Below are positions 45,010 to 57,837 of a DNA stretch of 64,000 bases, piece after piece. This DNA comes from Reticulitermes speratus (Eukaryota; Arthropoda; Insecta; Blattodea; Rhinotermitidae): positions 16,668,005-16,732,004 of the forward strand of contig JAJKFL010000427.1 in assembly GCA_021186555.1 (NCBI GenBank), given 5' to 3'. The translations under genes and the position numbers were made by a program. The first letter of the stretch is position 1. Each line of letters opens with the position of its first letter. Below the pieces are notes generated by a model that saw only the letters and a list, made by a program, of their open reading frames with translations, searched no databases and was not told where the DNA came from.

Positions 45010-45180
45010 TTGCATCAGGGTTGCGCAAATCCCGGGCGCCAGGTCGCCCGGGCGATTAGACTTTGTACGGTGGCGCCTAATGTTTGTGGGCCCTCAGTAT
45101 GGAACTTGCTTCATGTCATTCATATGCGTCCAGAATCTTGAGGCGGCTCCTAGATTTTTGAAAAAAACTTGCACCCCTGG
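45010..45180. repeat. Dispersed repeat family H, copy 2
   Basis: GGCGCCTAATGTTTGTGGGC, CTCAGTATGGAACTTGC, ATCTTGAGGCGGCTCCTAGA and TTGCACCCCTGG align with 16440-16570. It is preceded by a G/C-rich CGGGCGCCAGGTCGCCCGGG palindrome-like stretch. A short GGCGCTAGGTCGCC relative occurs near 49752. Confidence 0.65.
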
Positions 45181-46134
45181 GTTACAGGCAGAAAATGAGA
45201 AAGACAGAGGTCAATGAAGCCAGTAATAGACTTTACAATACATTGATAATTGTAAAAAAACATCACTAGATAATTGTATGAAACCATCCTTAATTTGTTG
45301 ACAGTACTCTTCCCGACATGTTTCGGGGTGATCTCGGCCATCATCCAAGAAGGCACTCATACACAACTCTGAAAAATACTGCCGGCTTTACTTTTATGTC
45401 ATACTGTGCTGTAGCTTGTACAGGGTAAAATGAATAATGTCAACGATTCTAATACGCCTTCTAATAGCGAATGAGAATAACAATGTGCAACTTACAACTT
45501 TGGAAGTTATAACGCCACCCTCCCCTTCCGCCTTAAGTAATACATAAAACTTACAATAAAAGAACTTAGAAGAAATACATAACTTATCAGAGAAGTGACT
45601 ATAACGCAAACCATTCTATAACTCGGTCATTAAAACAAGACAATAATGGCTTTTTAATGGTTATGCTTAAATATATAGTCAGTCAACAGCAACACAGAAA
45701 GATCGTGTGAGGATCGAGGATGAGGAGAGCAAAAAGAAACAGAAGAAACCAGTACTAGCAGAGAGGAAAGAGGTGGACACAAGAGTGGCCGGCCCAGCGT
45801 TCGCGGCATCTCCCGAGTGATGAGCAATTAAGACTTTTAAAACCGGGATCTCTTTGTTTCTGTTTCTTTGGAATATCCATTTACAAGTTCGAGAAGCTTG
45901 CTGATGTGTTGGCAGATGTTCACGTAGCGAAATTTGTGCTCCTCACAGCGTTGATAATGAATAACACTCCTGTCCTCTGAAGTCCAACCATGAAGATGTA
46001 GTATCCGCCTCCGAAACGTTGATACCTGCATCCAAATATACACAGCACCATATTCCACAAGGCGGGAATGGTTAATGTCCACTCACTTCCCTTCTAACGA
46101 TTTACAGAGTATGTTGCATTATAATGCTTCAGGT

Positions 46135-46225
46135 TGTGCCCGTCCACGCCATGAAGGCATACAGAGGGAGCAGAGACATAGCTCCACTCATTCTTAACCT
46201 CGGCGATAGATGGAGGTGAATGTAA
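46135..46225 (-). mobile_element. SINE family A 3' fragment
   Basis: CGCCATGAAGGCATACAGAG, GGAGCAGAGACATAGCTCC and TTAACCTCGGCGATAGATGG match the SINE A 3' half on minus. Confidence 0.65.
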
Positions 46226-46414
46226 AATTCATCAGACGTGAAATATTTAGTTGATTAATGGCTACACATTTCATTTTACAAACGTTGAGGTTTGCCATAC
46301 GATCTGCTGGAAATGTTAGGTGTTCTACAGGATGGAAACGAAAGTTCAATTAAGTCATTTTGATAAAAAGTATAATGTTTGGTTTTTGGGGTATGTACAG
46401 AGCAAAGCAGGTAG

Positions 46415-46498
46415 AAAACAACAACAAAACTGACAACGATAACGGCAACAACAAACACAACAACAAAGATGACAACAACAACAACAACAACAACAACA
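46415..46498 (+). repeat. (AAC)n-rich microsatellite
   Basis: AAC/ACA/CAA triplets, purest at 46472-46498. Asn, Leu or Cys runs in ORFs derive from it. Confidence 0.9.
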
Positions 46499-47814
46499 GA
46501 GGCGTGAGATTTGAGATTCCTGTGGTGGCAAATGTGGACATTTTCTCGGATGTGACACTCTGCAGTCTGCTAGAAACATTCTAACAGACTGCTCGGTTTA
46601 ACATCACAGAAGACAGTGTTCTTAACACTAATGTCCACTACGAAAGAAATTGCGACCTTCTTCATGCGCTGCATACTTCCAGAACCACAAGCACACAATG
46701 TTAGTAGAGGCACAGTCTCAAGTATTAAGAAATAACGTGAGCTATTACCCACGAAACAGTTCCCATTATCCATTTACATACTCAATGCCCCATGTAGCAA
46801 ATTTCAAGCATTCTTAACATCATCTGAAGATAAACTCACTGTTCATTTCCAAGATTCGAGAAACGTATCAGGAAATACAACTGTCAGCGATGGTTATTGA
46901 AGTGAAAGATTACGAACTAAAGGAACGACGTGTGATCCCAGAAAGAACGTTGTTTGTCTATTTTCATTATCATGTCCAGAACGCTTACTGAGCCCACGTT
47001 GCCTCTTCGGGTATCAAAGAATGCTTCACAGAGAGTACGTTCAAAGACGGATAGCGCATAAAGACGATCAATGAACTCCACCCCAGGCGTACGATACGAC
47101 ATCGTTGAGCTCTCTACATCCACATCCTGTATGCCTTAAATGTTGCGGTGCTTAGGTCATCTACAAAGACACACGGCGTCATAACCAGAAGTCAACATCT
47201 TAAATTTTACCGCTGTGAAAATTTCAAATCTAATCCAAAGAACTGGCAGATTTCCACGTAATTAAATTACTATTTAAATGAACATAACTAGTTTCTATTT
47301 TCTCCCACTTCACTCACACTTTACGGTGTCAGAACCCCCACTGGGTGTCTTCAAACGCTGAAGCAGAGAAACCGTTCCAGACAGCTGATGCCACTCGCAT
47401 CTCGTCTTAAAGCAGCAATACCAGCGTACAAAAATTATTACGTACATTTATGTTAACTGCAACTTGTGCTTAAGAAACAGGCTGTAGTGTGTGACAGACA
47501 AGGTCAATTATTGAACAGCGTGAGGTCTGTAACTCTCATTCGTTCACTCTCCGAAACTAGACATCATATATAATAAACTACCAATATAAAATTATACAAC
47601 TAGAGAGAAAAACAGTTAAAATCCACAACTTAATTACCAGCAATAAAAGTCCCGGACAACAGTTCTGAGACTAACAGATTATAACAGAACATTCATAGTG
47701 TCTCCGGTGCATAAGCCGGGGTCGAATCCTGTCTCTGCGGCTCATCACGCAATAGCTCAACGGGAAATACATTTGAAATGAAGTTACACCAAATGCGCCG
47801 ATCCCAGAAGGGTT
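46499..47814. other. Mostly unassigned
   Basis: A family E trace (AACATCACAGAAGACAGTG at 46601-46619) and a box-B-like GGGGTCGAATCCTGTC at 47718-47733, possibly a SINE relic. No gene is recognised. Confidence 0.35.
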
Positions 47815-47970
47815 ACCTTTTGCAATTCAGCGCTACGGCATTTATCGAGGAGGTCTTCTGCGTACTTCAACAAGATATTCAATGCACGTACAACATAACA
47901 CTGTGGCGCGTTCGCGTAACCAGTTGCAATGGAAACATAACAATGCGTTCTCTGTGTATTGTTCAACTAC
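47815..47970 (+). mobile_element. Family F fragment
   Basis: AATGCACGTACAACATAACA, TGTGGCGCGTTCGCGTAACC and AGTTGCAATGGAAACA match the family F 5' portion (12170-12225). Confidence 0.55.
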
Positions 47971-48519
47971 ATGAAACTTAATTCTGAAACCAAGTACACC
48001 TGAATAATCTACACTGTTCACCCAATGCTAGTAGGGTGATAAGATTGGCGGGTCAGGTAGCATGCATGACAGCGATGTTAAAAGCACACATTTCAGTCGG
48101 ACAACACGACAGGAAGAAACACTTGCAAGAGTTAGGCGTAGATGGAAAAAGTTTGTGAAACAGTAGAATGTGGAGTGTGGGGACTTCTTTAACAGCTGAC
48201 GCAACTATTGACATTTCAATAACGAATCTTCTTCAAGAAGGGAGGTAGTCAAATAGCACTGACGATACGTAAAAAGTATGCACTCTTCAGAGCCAAGTGG
48301 ACAACACGTTAGCTACTAATACGAAGGGGCGTGTCCTCATGTCTGTACGGTGTAATGAGGAAAAGGGTTACAAATGATCAACATACATATTCATGTTGCA
48401 TTCTGATACCATGAAATTTCTTATGTGTGCAAACCTACAGTTGAGTCATCTCATGGAAAAACACAGAAAAATGACAGTATTGAGGTCTAACATTTCACGA
48501 GTGTGGAGTTCATTAGTAA

Positions 48520-48560
<41 letters not shown>

Positions 48561-49092
48561 CATTATTATTATTATAGCAACATCGATAATAATAGTAATT
48601 CAATGCAATTAACGCACAGTTATTAAGAGCGTAGGACCAATCATGAAACCAGCATGAATATATAAATACACACACACAAAGTTAGAGCACAATTACACAA
48701 ACAACAGCTACCAGGTGAGCTAAGTGTGAGTGCTGACTCAACTAAAACACTGTCAAGTTTCAATACACTTAAATTCTTCAATATACAAAAACAAGTAAAC
48801 TAATACAGAAAAACGTCACACTAAATGGTAAGGAAACAAGAAAAAAATTGAGATGAATTTAGGTGCTGCATGGACACCGAGAGAAACGTTGTGTCAAATT
48901 ACGCTAGAACCTGGCACAAGAGTAAGTTACATGGTTTGGGACCCAATATGGTCAGTTAATATAGAATCTGTTTTAAAACAGTGATAGGTTTTCTAAACAT
49001 GTCTAAAGTCTCTGAAGACCAAGTTTGCTTCTTACTCATCTAGTCGAAGGTCCGTTGTTGCGTGTAACAGAAAACACGGAAAGTCAATAACG

Positions 49093-49128
<36 letters not shown>

Positions 49129-49739
49129 TGCTAACTGTAAAATGCGGACTACATCATTTCCAATAATTATAGATGCATCTGCCACGGTCAAGACAAGTTC
49201 TGGTAGTAAAGAAGGAGCAGACCTTGCACGTCAATTGGCACAGGTGTGTAGGCTACTGTACCAGACGTATATTGTGAAGAGGTGACAGCGGTAGGGCAAT
49301 ATATTGCTTATATCCTGGGCCAGGTCTCTGGGTTAGTAGACTTATTTACTGTGTAAAGGGATGATAGACAACATTTATATTTTACATTGGTGCACAAATG
49401 AAAAGACAAACACTGAACCTAATTAATGTCTACAAGTGGAATCTTCATTTCTACAATAGACTTCACTACAGTTTCGACTGTACACACTTTCACTGTAAGG
49501 ACAAACAAAGATAATTAATTAATTTATGACGCAAAATTTTGCAAGCAATATCAACGACACAGCACTAAAATACAAAACTAAGCTTGAGGACTGCAACAAA
49601 TAAATCATGTGTCAAGGAATACAACGCCAAGTATGTAATTCCTCCTGGATAGTAGGTCTATGCTAAGGCACATCTACAATACCGGTTCTTGATTTTCCCA
49701 CGCCACTTTGAGCATCATATAAAAAATAAATTATATATA
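47971..49739. other. Mostly unassigned, with two AT-triplet microsatellites
   Basis: A (TTA)n tract at 48521-48600 and an (AAT)n tract at 49093-49128 stand out. Nothing else is recognised. Confidence 0.5.
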
Positions 49740-49895
49740 TATACATACTGTGGCGCTAGGTCGCCTTTTTTTTAGGATTCTAGATTGCAAGCACACACAC
49801 ACACACACAAGGTATGACTCCTCTGAATGAGTGATCAGCCCGTCACAACACGCAGCAAACACAAGAGACGAACATCAGTGCCGTCAACGGTAATA
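49740..49895 (-). mobile_element. SINE family C fragment without head
   Basis: An (AC)n run at 49793-49808, then GGTATGACTCCTCTGAATGA, GTGATCAGCCCGTCACAAC and ACAAGAGACGAACATCAGTG correspond to the C body on minus. The tRNA-like head is missing. Confidence 0.6.
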
Positions 49896-49934
49896 AATAC
49901 CATTATTGACATGTTATTATCGGTATCATAAGGG

Positions 49935-50186
49935 CAGTAGCTAAGAAGGGGCAAATGGTGCGGCCGCCCTGGTCGGCAGAATCCGAGGGGCAACAAAATG
50001 GGTAGCCAAATGAATATTTTAAATGAAAAAATTAATGAATTTCCGCGCTTAAAATTGTCAAATTATTGAGCCAAATGAAGGGAAATTCAATAAAAGATTG
50101 TGATTTTTTTAAAGTTCTTAATTTCTGTGAGGTATTACTAATGTCATTAGTCGCCCGAGGGGCCAAAAAGGCTAGCTACGCCACTG
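49935..50186. mobile_element. Probable hAT-like MITE, weak ends
   Basis: The left CAGTAGCTAAG and the right end on minus, CAGTGGCGTAGCTAGCC, share CAGT and TAGCTA with a 5-bp gap on the left. GGGGC blocks lie inside both ends. No 8-bp duplication is evident, so limits are uncertain. Confidence 0.45.
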
Positions 50187-50917
50187 GGCATCATTATTTA
50201 AATTTTAATAATGGGATAGTATTTCCGTTTAAAATATTCCCTTATGAAACGTACCATACGCATTGAAAGAAGGGTAGAATCTTGTTATGCTCAGCTGGGT
50301 AGCAATATAACAAGGAACTGATGTTCCAAACTCATTTGAATCATAAGCTAATTACATGACATCAGAGTACATATCCTCAGGAGGCCCAACATTGACAGCC
50401 TTTGTCCATCACAAATAATCTGAATATATACAAAATTAGTGTAAGGCAAGATAACACTCGTTGCTAAAAACAACTAATCATAGGAAGCACAAAGCTCTAA
50501 GTACGTTCACGTGTACCAAACGATTTACTGGAGATTTCGAAGCGTAACACCTGCTGTTTTGCGCCCCAGGAGTCGGTACGCCAAACACAGAGCTGGCGGA
50601 AAACAAAAAGAAACGCGAGAAGCAGCCTGGAGACCTTAACGCTGGAACAAGAAGAGTGCAGCGGAACGTCTTAACGCTTCGATCAAACGCGAACCGGAGA
50701 TTAAATGTTCGAGTGTGATGAGACAGGCCAGGTGGAAGCGAATATAAGAGTTTGCAATAAAACGAAAGTGTTTCTTCACTGTACCTTCTAAAGTCAAAGA
50801 ATAAAGAGACGTACAACCATAGGATATTACACAGGTTTTATAATTAATACCTTATAATACGTAAAGCGCACATGAAAAATAATCCTTTACACCACAGACG
50901 TACCACCTGATTTTAAC

Positions 50918-51180
50918 ATAGGCAATGCACTATAACGTAACATTGTGGCGATTTCACCTAATGTTTATTCCTCCTCGGCTATCCTAACAGCCTGATAGCA
51001 TTTCAGTCAAACAGAGCGGTTTTATGACGATTTAATGTCGGCGGCAACAGTAAACCGTAGTTAGGTCTTCATCTAGAGTGCTCGATATTTTTGGCCGCTT
51101 TTAATCAAATTTGGATTTTCTCGACAGTCCAAATATCAGATGTCACGGAAATCTCAGAACAGTGTAAAATTAACATAGAA
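50918..51180 (+). mobile_element. Family F fragments
   Basis: GGCAATGCACTATAACGTAA then CATTGTGGCG at 50921-50950, and a later TTTTCTCGACAGTCCAAAT at 51116-51134, recall the 5' and 3' parts of family F with the middle lost or replaced. Confidence 0.4.
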
Positions 51181-51514
51181 AAAAGCCCTGCAATCCACTG
51201 GTGTCGTTTCCTCTCTCACGAACAAGATTTTCATTTCGTACAGTCCTTGCTTTTCCTTCTTTTTCGCTTAATGTAACACAACAGTCAGCTTCATCGATTA
51301 GTGTACTTTCAATCATATTTACGTGAGACACAGAGCACAACACAGGCTTACTACCAACTACATGGACCTTAAATTTATCACAGGACATATCAAAGGCGTT
51401 CCTTGTCACCACGGCATTACAAGTGTTCTGGACTATAGATAATGGCAGCTACCTACAAATTAGTTAAATGCACAATCATGAGCGCGGTCTTCAGAACAAA
51501 AGAGCATTTACTCA

Positions 51515-51572
51515 TTGGCATAAAACACGTCGCGGACCGCTGTCGGGCTCAGTACCACCAGTTGAGAAATAC
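51515..51572 (-). mobile_element. Solo hAT-like terminus
   Basis: On minus it starts CAGTATTTCTCAACTGGTGG and continues with GTCCGCGACG, like the ends of many hAT elements. No partner terminus was found. Confidence 0.4.
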
Positions 51573-51679
51573 TGCCTCTGATAACCTATAAGAAAACACA
51601 GATGCCAAATTCGTGCTTACATTTCGATATGGCGAAAAGAATCTACGTACCCCTACTATCATAATGAAAGTCGTTATTG

Positions 51680-51845
51680 AGAAGCTAACAGTCGTTCATC
51701 TAGTCAAGAGATTCCCCGAGTTTTATAGAAACCAAAGGTTCTTTAGCATGTTCACATTTCGTATTTCTTTCCAGATGGGTTTTAATATTACAACCCCATC
51801 TACACCAAGGTATGCCAAGTGGTATCATTCCTTCGTACCATCCGA
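51680..51845 (-). pseudogene. Decayed LINE 3' end fragment
   Basis: TTGAGAAGCTAACAGTCG, CCGAGTTTTATAGAAACC and TTTTAATATTACAACCCCAT then CTACACC are the LINE tail in reverse, with an internal deletion of the CTATCCTGAGCC block. Confidence 0.6.
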
Positions 51846-52384
51846 TTAAAATTTCATATTTCCTGTTTTGATCACCCTAATTTTATTTTTTCAAGAACAC
51901 AAATTATAAAGTTCCTCACTATGCAAATTTATCCATCTGCCTGTTACCTCACTCCCCTTCAGGTTCAAATATCATCATCATCATCAAATTATAGCCTATA
52001 ATGTTCCAAAAACACCCTCAATATATGTTCTTCCCCCAGTATGAGAGATAAAGTTCACAGCCAGACAAAACAAGTAAAATTATATACATCTTAACCTTTT
52101 CGTCCACCGATCCGTACAAAACGGAAACAATGCTATAGGAAGTTCTTAAATTATCTTACAGATCATTCCTGTATCTGGTACTTGTGATACGGCAGCTACC
52201 TAATTTAGGTGTGTGTTATTAAGGCTAAGGAACATAACATTTACTGCACGTTTTAAGTATTCACATGTACCTATGCGTAACGTGAAACGAGCTCATCCCA
52301 CCCTTTTTTTGCAAAGTGAAATTATCTCGAACTGCTTCTGCTCAAACACGTTACAGAGTGAAGGTTAAGTGACTATAGTGTTCA

Positions 52385-52645
52385 AAACGTAGTCAGTATA
52401 GGACGACAGAAGAGCAGGGCACGTTGCACGCGGGCAGCAAATAAGAAATTCATAAAAACGTCCTTGGGAACCCTGAAAGGAAGATGCTACATAGAAGGCT
52501 TAAATGGGAGGACAATACTAAAATGGAACTGAAATAATGTTTGAGAATGTAAATTGGATTGAACTGGCCATGGGTAGGGATATAATAAATTGAAATTAAT
52601 ATGTGGGTTGTTATATAACAGGCAGGGAACTTCACTACCACCTGA
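52385..52645 (+). pseudogene. Decayed LINE 3' end fragment, forward
   Basis: AGAGCAGGGCACGTTGCACG (GHVA-like), TTGGGAACCCTGAAAGGAAG, AAATGGGAGGACAATACTAA and AATGGAACTG, then TTGGATTGAACTGGCCATGG. Broken translations resemble the GKPEGK..RWEDNIKMEL..WIELAMGRD part of the same tail seen at 11.06-11.22 kb. Confidence 0.6.
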
Positions 52646-53052
52646 ACTGTCATTAACGTCTCGAGAATGACTTGTTCTTGGAGTTGGTTACGTAGCCAAC
52701 CTTATCATGCACTTTCTGTAGTAATGTATTTCAGCTACGCAGTCACGCACTGCAGAACCGGAATGTCATCTTCAATAACACCTACACTCATTTCTACTAC
52801 ACAGTAAATTTTTATACCTGTTTTGTTCAATAAACAATTACAACACAGGGAAATCTGATTACTTATTAGATGACGTTTAACTAACTGTAGGGCCTGCCTT
52901 ACAACAGGCATTATCATCTACAGTCTGCCGTGCACATAGGTGCATAGACCTTCCTATTCACTTCGTTATTTAATTTCTAACGTAGAATTAATTCTACAAG
53001 ACAAAAGAAACTTCATTACGAATCAGTGGATCGAAAATGAAACCCCCGATAA

Positions 53053-53319
53053 TTTAAGGATTTTTTTATGGCGCAAGAACCCTTAGTGGGCCAGGGCCTT
53101 CTAATTATCCAGGCTTCACGATCACACTCAGACACACCACACTCGGTAGGACTACTCTGGAAGAGTGATCGGCCCAACGCAAAGACCTCTACCTGACAGC
53201 ATACAACAATCACAAGAGACAAACATCCCTGGCGGGATTCGAACCCACAATCCCCGCAAGCGAGCGGCCGCAAACCCGTGCCTTAGACCGCGCGGCCACT
53301 TGGATCGGCATTTTAAGGA
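53053..53319 (-). mobile_element. SINE family C with short duplication
   Basis: On minus: GCCGATCCAAGTGGCCGCG, GGTCTAAGGCACGGG, box B GGGTTCGAATCCCGCC, the C body, and an A-rich 3' end (T run at 53061-53067). TTTAAGGA flanks it at 53053-53060 and 53312-53319. Confidence 0.85.
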
Positions 53320-55204
53320 ATTAATACTGCATTATGTTTTAAAGAACAGTAATTAAATACCACTCACTGCATCTATGCTGCCAAGACCAGTGGGTTACTA
53401 GGAGCTAGGTTAACAGTCGCCGTCTATTCACAGAACCAAACGGTGTCCATTCAATACACGCTGTTGAAGGGCCTATATTCCTAAAGGTAGTTCACACTTA
53501 TTTGAGAGTTAAAAATTAGGCCACAAGAAATAAAAGAAAACAGAGAGATCTGGTTGAGTAACCGTACTGTTTAAATTTTAAGGGAGAGAGTCCATCAGGG
53601 GCGAAGTTTTGTCACATGTAGAGCAGAGGATGACAAACAGTGTTGAAATTTAGCAACGTAAGCAGTCCAATAAGATCTAAACACTACTACTGACGAGTCG
53701 AAGAGGATGAATTCAGCTGCTGGACCTCCGGAAACATTTCCTAATGCCTCGTTTGTGAAACAGGTTACAGCAAGATTAATCATCAGCACTCTTGAGCTGC
53801 AAGTTCTTATAGGCCCACCACAAGTGGTTCCACTTATTCGGAAGGCTGCATGTTTGGTTCTCGGAGAGGTAATCGGATAACAAGACTATCACTTTCGTGG
53901 TTTTCCTCCGCACTTTCTGACAAATGTTCACACAATACGACTAAATAAGGCATGAACATATTCTTCTGTATCCTTCCCATTCCATAATTCGCAGCCATCC
54001 ACCAGTTAGAAGCTACTGACATATGTAGTTGAGTTAGTGTCGTTACATAAACTGTGATTTTAGTTTCACGCACCTTGCAAAGAAGGGCGGTTGAAGAATT
54101 TCTGGGCCACATGCAACAACAAATTTGGGGGCCTTAATACACACACACTAAACCCATTTCCGACAATTTCTGATAACAACAGGGTGTATGCAAAGGAAAT
54201 GCATAAAGTTAAATGGCTGTGTTTCCCACACGTAATGAAATACAGCTACAATTCCTGCACCATTTTAATGCCCACACGGTAACATTTACCGTCAGATTTC
54301 AACATAGGCCTCAGCATTTTGCACATACTTCTGCAAACTTGGAAGACACAGAGTCAACGCCTTTCCTTAAGAACTCGGGAGGAACGGCGAGGATAAAATC
54401 TCGAATTTGTTGTTTCACTTCATCAAGTGCTCTTGGTTGTGATAGGTAGATATCCACAAAATGTTTGGTTCGGACTGTCGTACTGCTTTGCAAACACCAT
54501 CTTTCAAAATTCCAAGTGGCGACTGAGGTCCTCTAGGACCAGAGCTCATGAAGGAAGTGACGTTTGTGTTGCAACCTGACATTAACTGGTAGTGTCTGGG
54601 CTTAAATGGTGCAATAATTATAGCAGTTTGGCATTCCTTTTAGGAGACAGCCATTTAACTCTATGTGTTTACTTACTGACGTATTTACTGTACAGTCAGC
54701 TTGCATATCGCGTCCGCTCAAGTGCAGCAATCACGTGACAACTTGGTTTTCGACAACAAAGCAGTCTAAGTAAACACTTCAATAAAATTCAGGGAATTTA
54801 ACCGATTGCTAAAAATGATTATGAATATGAGCACTGCCAGAATGATAGTTGCAAGGGAAAACGAAAGTGTTAAAAGAGAAACCTGTTCCAGGACGGCTTT
54901 GACGTCCACAAACTGCCCTAGAACTAAACCCGATCCGATAGACAGTCACACTTTTCGGGGCCGCCAGAACAGGAAGCCCAGTGCACTCGCACTGATCGTG
55001 ACAACCCTAAGCCAGCCCCGTCCAGGGCGTCAGATTCCCGGGTTCCTGAATTTGTTTACAGATATTTCGTTAAACGTGTTGGTAGGCGGATCGGCCTGTC
55101 GCACCCAGGCCCTCACATCATAGCAAGTTACGGAAAATAAAAAATTTAATTAATTTCATTCCGGTACTTATAAGGCTCCTAAAAACCAACATCGAAATTT
55201 GTTG
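53320..55204. other. Unassigned stretch
   Basis: I see no repeat family or gene. Confidence 0.35.
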
Positions 55205-55214
55205 AAGTAGTGGC

Positions 55215-55487
55215 TACTTTTTTTACTGTGACGCAACAGCCTAACTCGGGCTCAGGCAGCTTCAATTTAAGGTTTCGTGGTCACTCACACACACACCACA
55301 CACACAATACACACACGATAGGACTCCTCTGAACGAATGATCAGCTCGTCGCAGCGCCACTACCTACACAACACACATGAAACACATGAGACGAACATCC
55401 ATGCCCCAGTAGGATTCGAACCCGCGATCCCAGCAATTGAGCGGCCGCAAACCTACGCCTTAGACCGTGCGGCCACCGGGATCGGCT
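55215..55487 (-). mobile_element. SINE family C with (AC)n insertion
   Basis: On minus it has the head GCCGATCCCGGTGGCCGCAC, box B GGGTTCGAATCCTACTG and the C body. The body is interrupted by a CACACACACACACC tract at 55287-55317. No clear duplication. Confidence 0.8.
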
Positions 55488-55875
55488 AAAGTAATTACAA
55501 AATGAAGGATAAAAACATACTCTGTATAAGGCACATTATAAGGCGGTCTGGTCAAACAATTACCGATAATTCTTCGAACGCGAAAGATTTCATACGTCTA
55601 TTTTTGTTTTGCAAGAAGTGCTTAAAATGAACACATAGTAAAGAGGTCATGCCATCATGGCCGCACATTTAAATGTGTGAGACCTCATAATGATTAGTTT
55701 CGTTTAAATACGGTAACCGAATCCTAAAATGTCTCGTATAAAACATACTGACATAATACAAAATTACTCATAGTACAAAAATTATAAAATTCTTTCTGAA
55801 AAAAATTCTTAATATAAAGAATATACTGACATACAAGAAAAAGGTTATTAATGTTATGGGGTCTGTTTACTGTAG

Positions 55876-56068
55876 TACAGAGTGATCATTTTATTTTTCA
55901 ACCTGGAACAGTTTAAATTATTTCGTGCGAGAAAATAAAAAGTAGCATTATTTGCTGTCTGACACCACCCTATATTCTCAAAAATGTTGAAAATGATGAC
56001 CAACATGCTGTATACAAAACTGAGAACGGCGAAATTATAATAAGTCCACAAAAAATGATCACCCCGTA
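55876..56068. mobile_element. TA-flanked mariner-like MITE
   Basis: TA at 55876-55877 and 56067-56068 flank 189 bp. The ends are CAGAGTGATCATTTT and, on minus, CGGGGTGATCATTTT (13 of 15). The interior is AT-rich and non-coding. Ends and TA target fit the Tc1/mariner superfamily. Confidence 0.75.
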
Positions 56069-57084
56069 TAATTAGTTAGCTTTTAACAACAGAGTGGTAT
56101 GTGCAGTAAATGAATACCAAGAACAATGAGATGCACAAAACTGCAGGGACTGCGTTTTCGATATGGGGCTCATGTCTAATTAAAATTGCCCCGGTACAGT
56201 TTTTGACTCTCATTTAGACAGCATAACTAGTCGGATCACTTTTTATACCTTAATGTACTGACAAAAGAAACATCTGATGTCATTGACACACATTTCCCGA
56301 TAAATGTACGTTACATGAGGGCGGAATATCTGATAGAATATATAACGCAGAACCCTCGCCAATACATTATGCTTGGCACTCAAGATTATGTTTCCTAGGA
56401 TGAAATATTATCACTTTTATATTCATACTTAAAAATACGATAAGCCGAAACGTCACATTTGTATAACGATGTTCGTAATGAGATACTCTCTGTTCTGCAT
56501 GCCAGAAATGTGATACTCCGAGGCACATTTCTCAGTTTCAATTTTGCACGAAAATGTACAATGCATCATTCTGGCAAGTATGCTAATGCTCCGGGGAGTT
56601 GGAAAACTTAAAACTGGGAGTGTTGAAAATGTCAGCGATAAAACACGCAAGTTTTCGATTATAGATGCAAGAAAAGGGTATACATAATACATGAACATCT
56701 CAGAAATAAGTAAGACTCAGAATATGACACGAATTATACAAATTTAAAAGATACAACAACAACAAACAAGGAACAGTCAGTTTACAATGAAATTGTGTAA
56801 GAATTTATGGGATCACAATGAATAAACTGGAGGCAAACCACAAGAGTTGTGACTTCTATAAACAATGCATTTATTGGATCGATCAAAGTCTGTCCTGCCT
56901 ACAGCCAGTAGGTTCATCATTCACACAAAGGCTATTTTAGGCCTTATCCTGGGCCAGAACATTCCACTCCATACGGACCTAATTAAAAGTTATTTTCTGA
57001 CGTCCATTTTGACATAATCAGTGCATCTCTATCTATCTATGTCAAATTAAGCTTTCCGTTGGTAAAAAGCAATACTGGTACAGG
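56069..57084. other. Unassigned stretch
   Basis: Nothing recognisable was found. Confidence 0.35.
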
Positions 57085-57345
57085 CGTGGACAAGCCCGGA
57101 GGGTTCCAGGAGGTTTAGGCTTCCAGATTTCCAGACGATCGGTACATGAAGGTGGTAAGGTTGTCATCCCTAAGCACCAGCCGCCTTTACCTCCCAGGAA
57201 ATATTCCTGGTACTCATTTCTGTTAGAGGCTGAGTCGACTCAAAGCAATAGTGCAGCCGGAAGGATTAAGTCAAAGAAAAATCCCAATGGCCCCACTGGG
57301 AAACAGAACTCGCGACCTTCCGGCTTGTAGCGCAGTGCTTCCTAA
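57085..57345 (-). mobile_element. SINE family I, with weak tRNA-like head
   Basis: On minus: GCTTAGGAAGCACTGCGC, then CCGGAAGGTCGCGAGTTCTG (box-B-like GGTCGCGAGTTC), GGGGCCATTGGGATTTTTC, GAGTCGACTCAGCC, GAGTACCAGGAATATTTCC and AGGCGGCTGGTGCTTAGGG. It matches 30462-30672 over the body. Confidence 0.7.
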
Positions 57346-57793
57346 GCAGAGTTAATTTATGTATACGCACTTACATCGCAGACCAACTAAACCAATTAAT
57401 CTTGATTAAGCCAACAACTTTAATTGAAGACCGAAAATCTGAATTTTCCCTGAACTTGTTCTCTTTCTTGTTTAATACAGCCGGTTAGTTTGCTGACGTT
57501 TCGGAGAATACGGCCGTCTCGTTTCACTTCAAAGCAGACAGATCCAGGTCATCTGAACTGTCGGTAAAGCTGCACGTTACAGCAGGTTGGTATTGCACAG
57601 GTATTGGAACACAATCAGTTACAGACAGACAGACAAAGACAAGACTCGCTGAAGACTTACACAGCGTTCGCTTTGGCTTCCCAATTTCATAACTTTTCCA
57701 GTTCATTTCCTTATATTATCCCAGGGTGCTTTAATTAACTAATACATTAATCAAATAATGCACTTAGTAAAACACACTCAAAAGTAAGTATAA

Positions 57794-57837
57794 AACTCCT
57801 ACATGTTTCGGTACCGAGGTGCCATCATCAAGGAGTT
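57794..57837 (-). ncRNA. Minimal hammerhead ribozyme-like motif
   Basis: On minus: AACTCC, TTGATGA, a stem II of about 6 bp with one mismatch (GGCACC/GGTACC), GAAAC, AT, GTA, GGAGTT. Stem I pairs perfectly over 6 bp. The only core deviation is T in place of C3, which would be expected to reduce or abolish cleavage. Same architecture as 13143-13185. Confidence 0.5.

Noticed and set aside
47712-47745. Box-B-like GGGGTCGAATCCTGTC
   Set aside because: No box A or SINE body of any recognised family adjoins it.
52982-52997. GTAGAATTAATTCTAC palindrome
   Set aside because: Short AT-rich palindromes of this size are common and nothing else marks the site.
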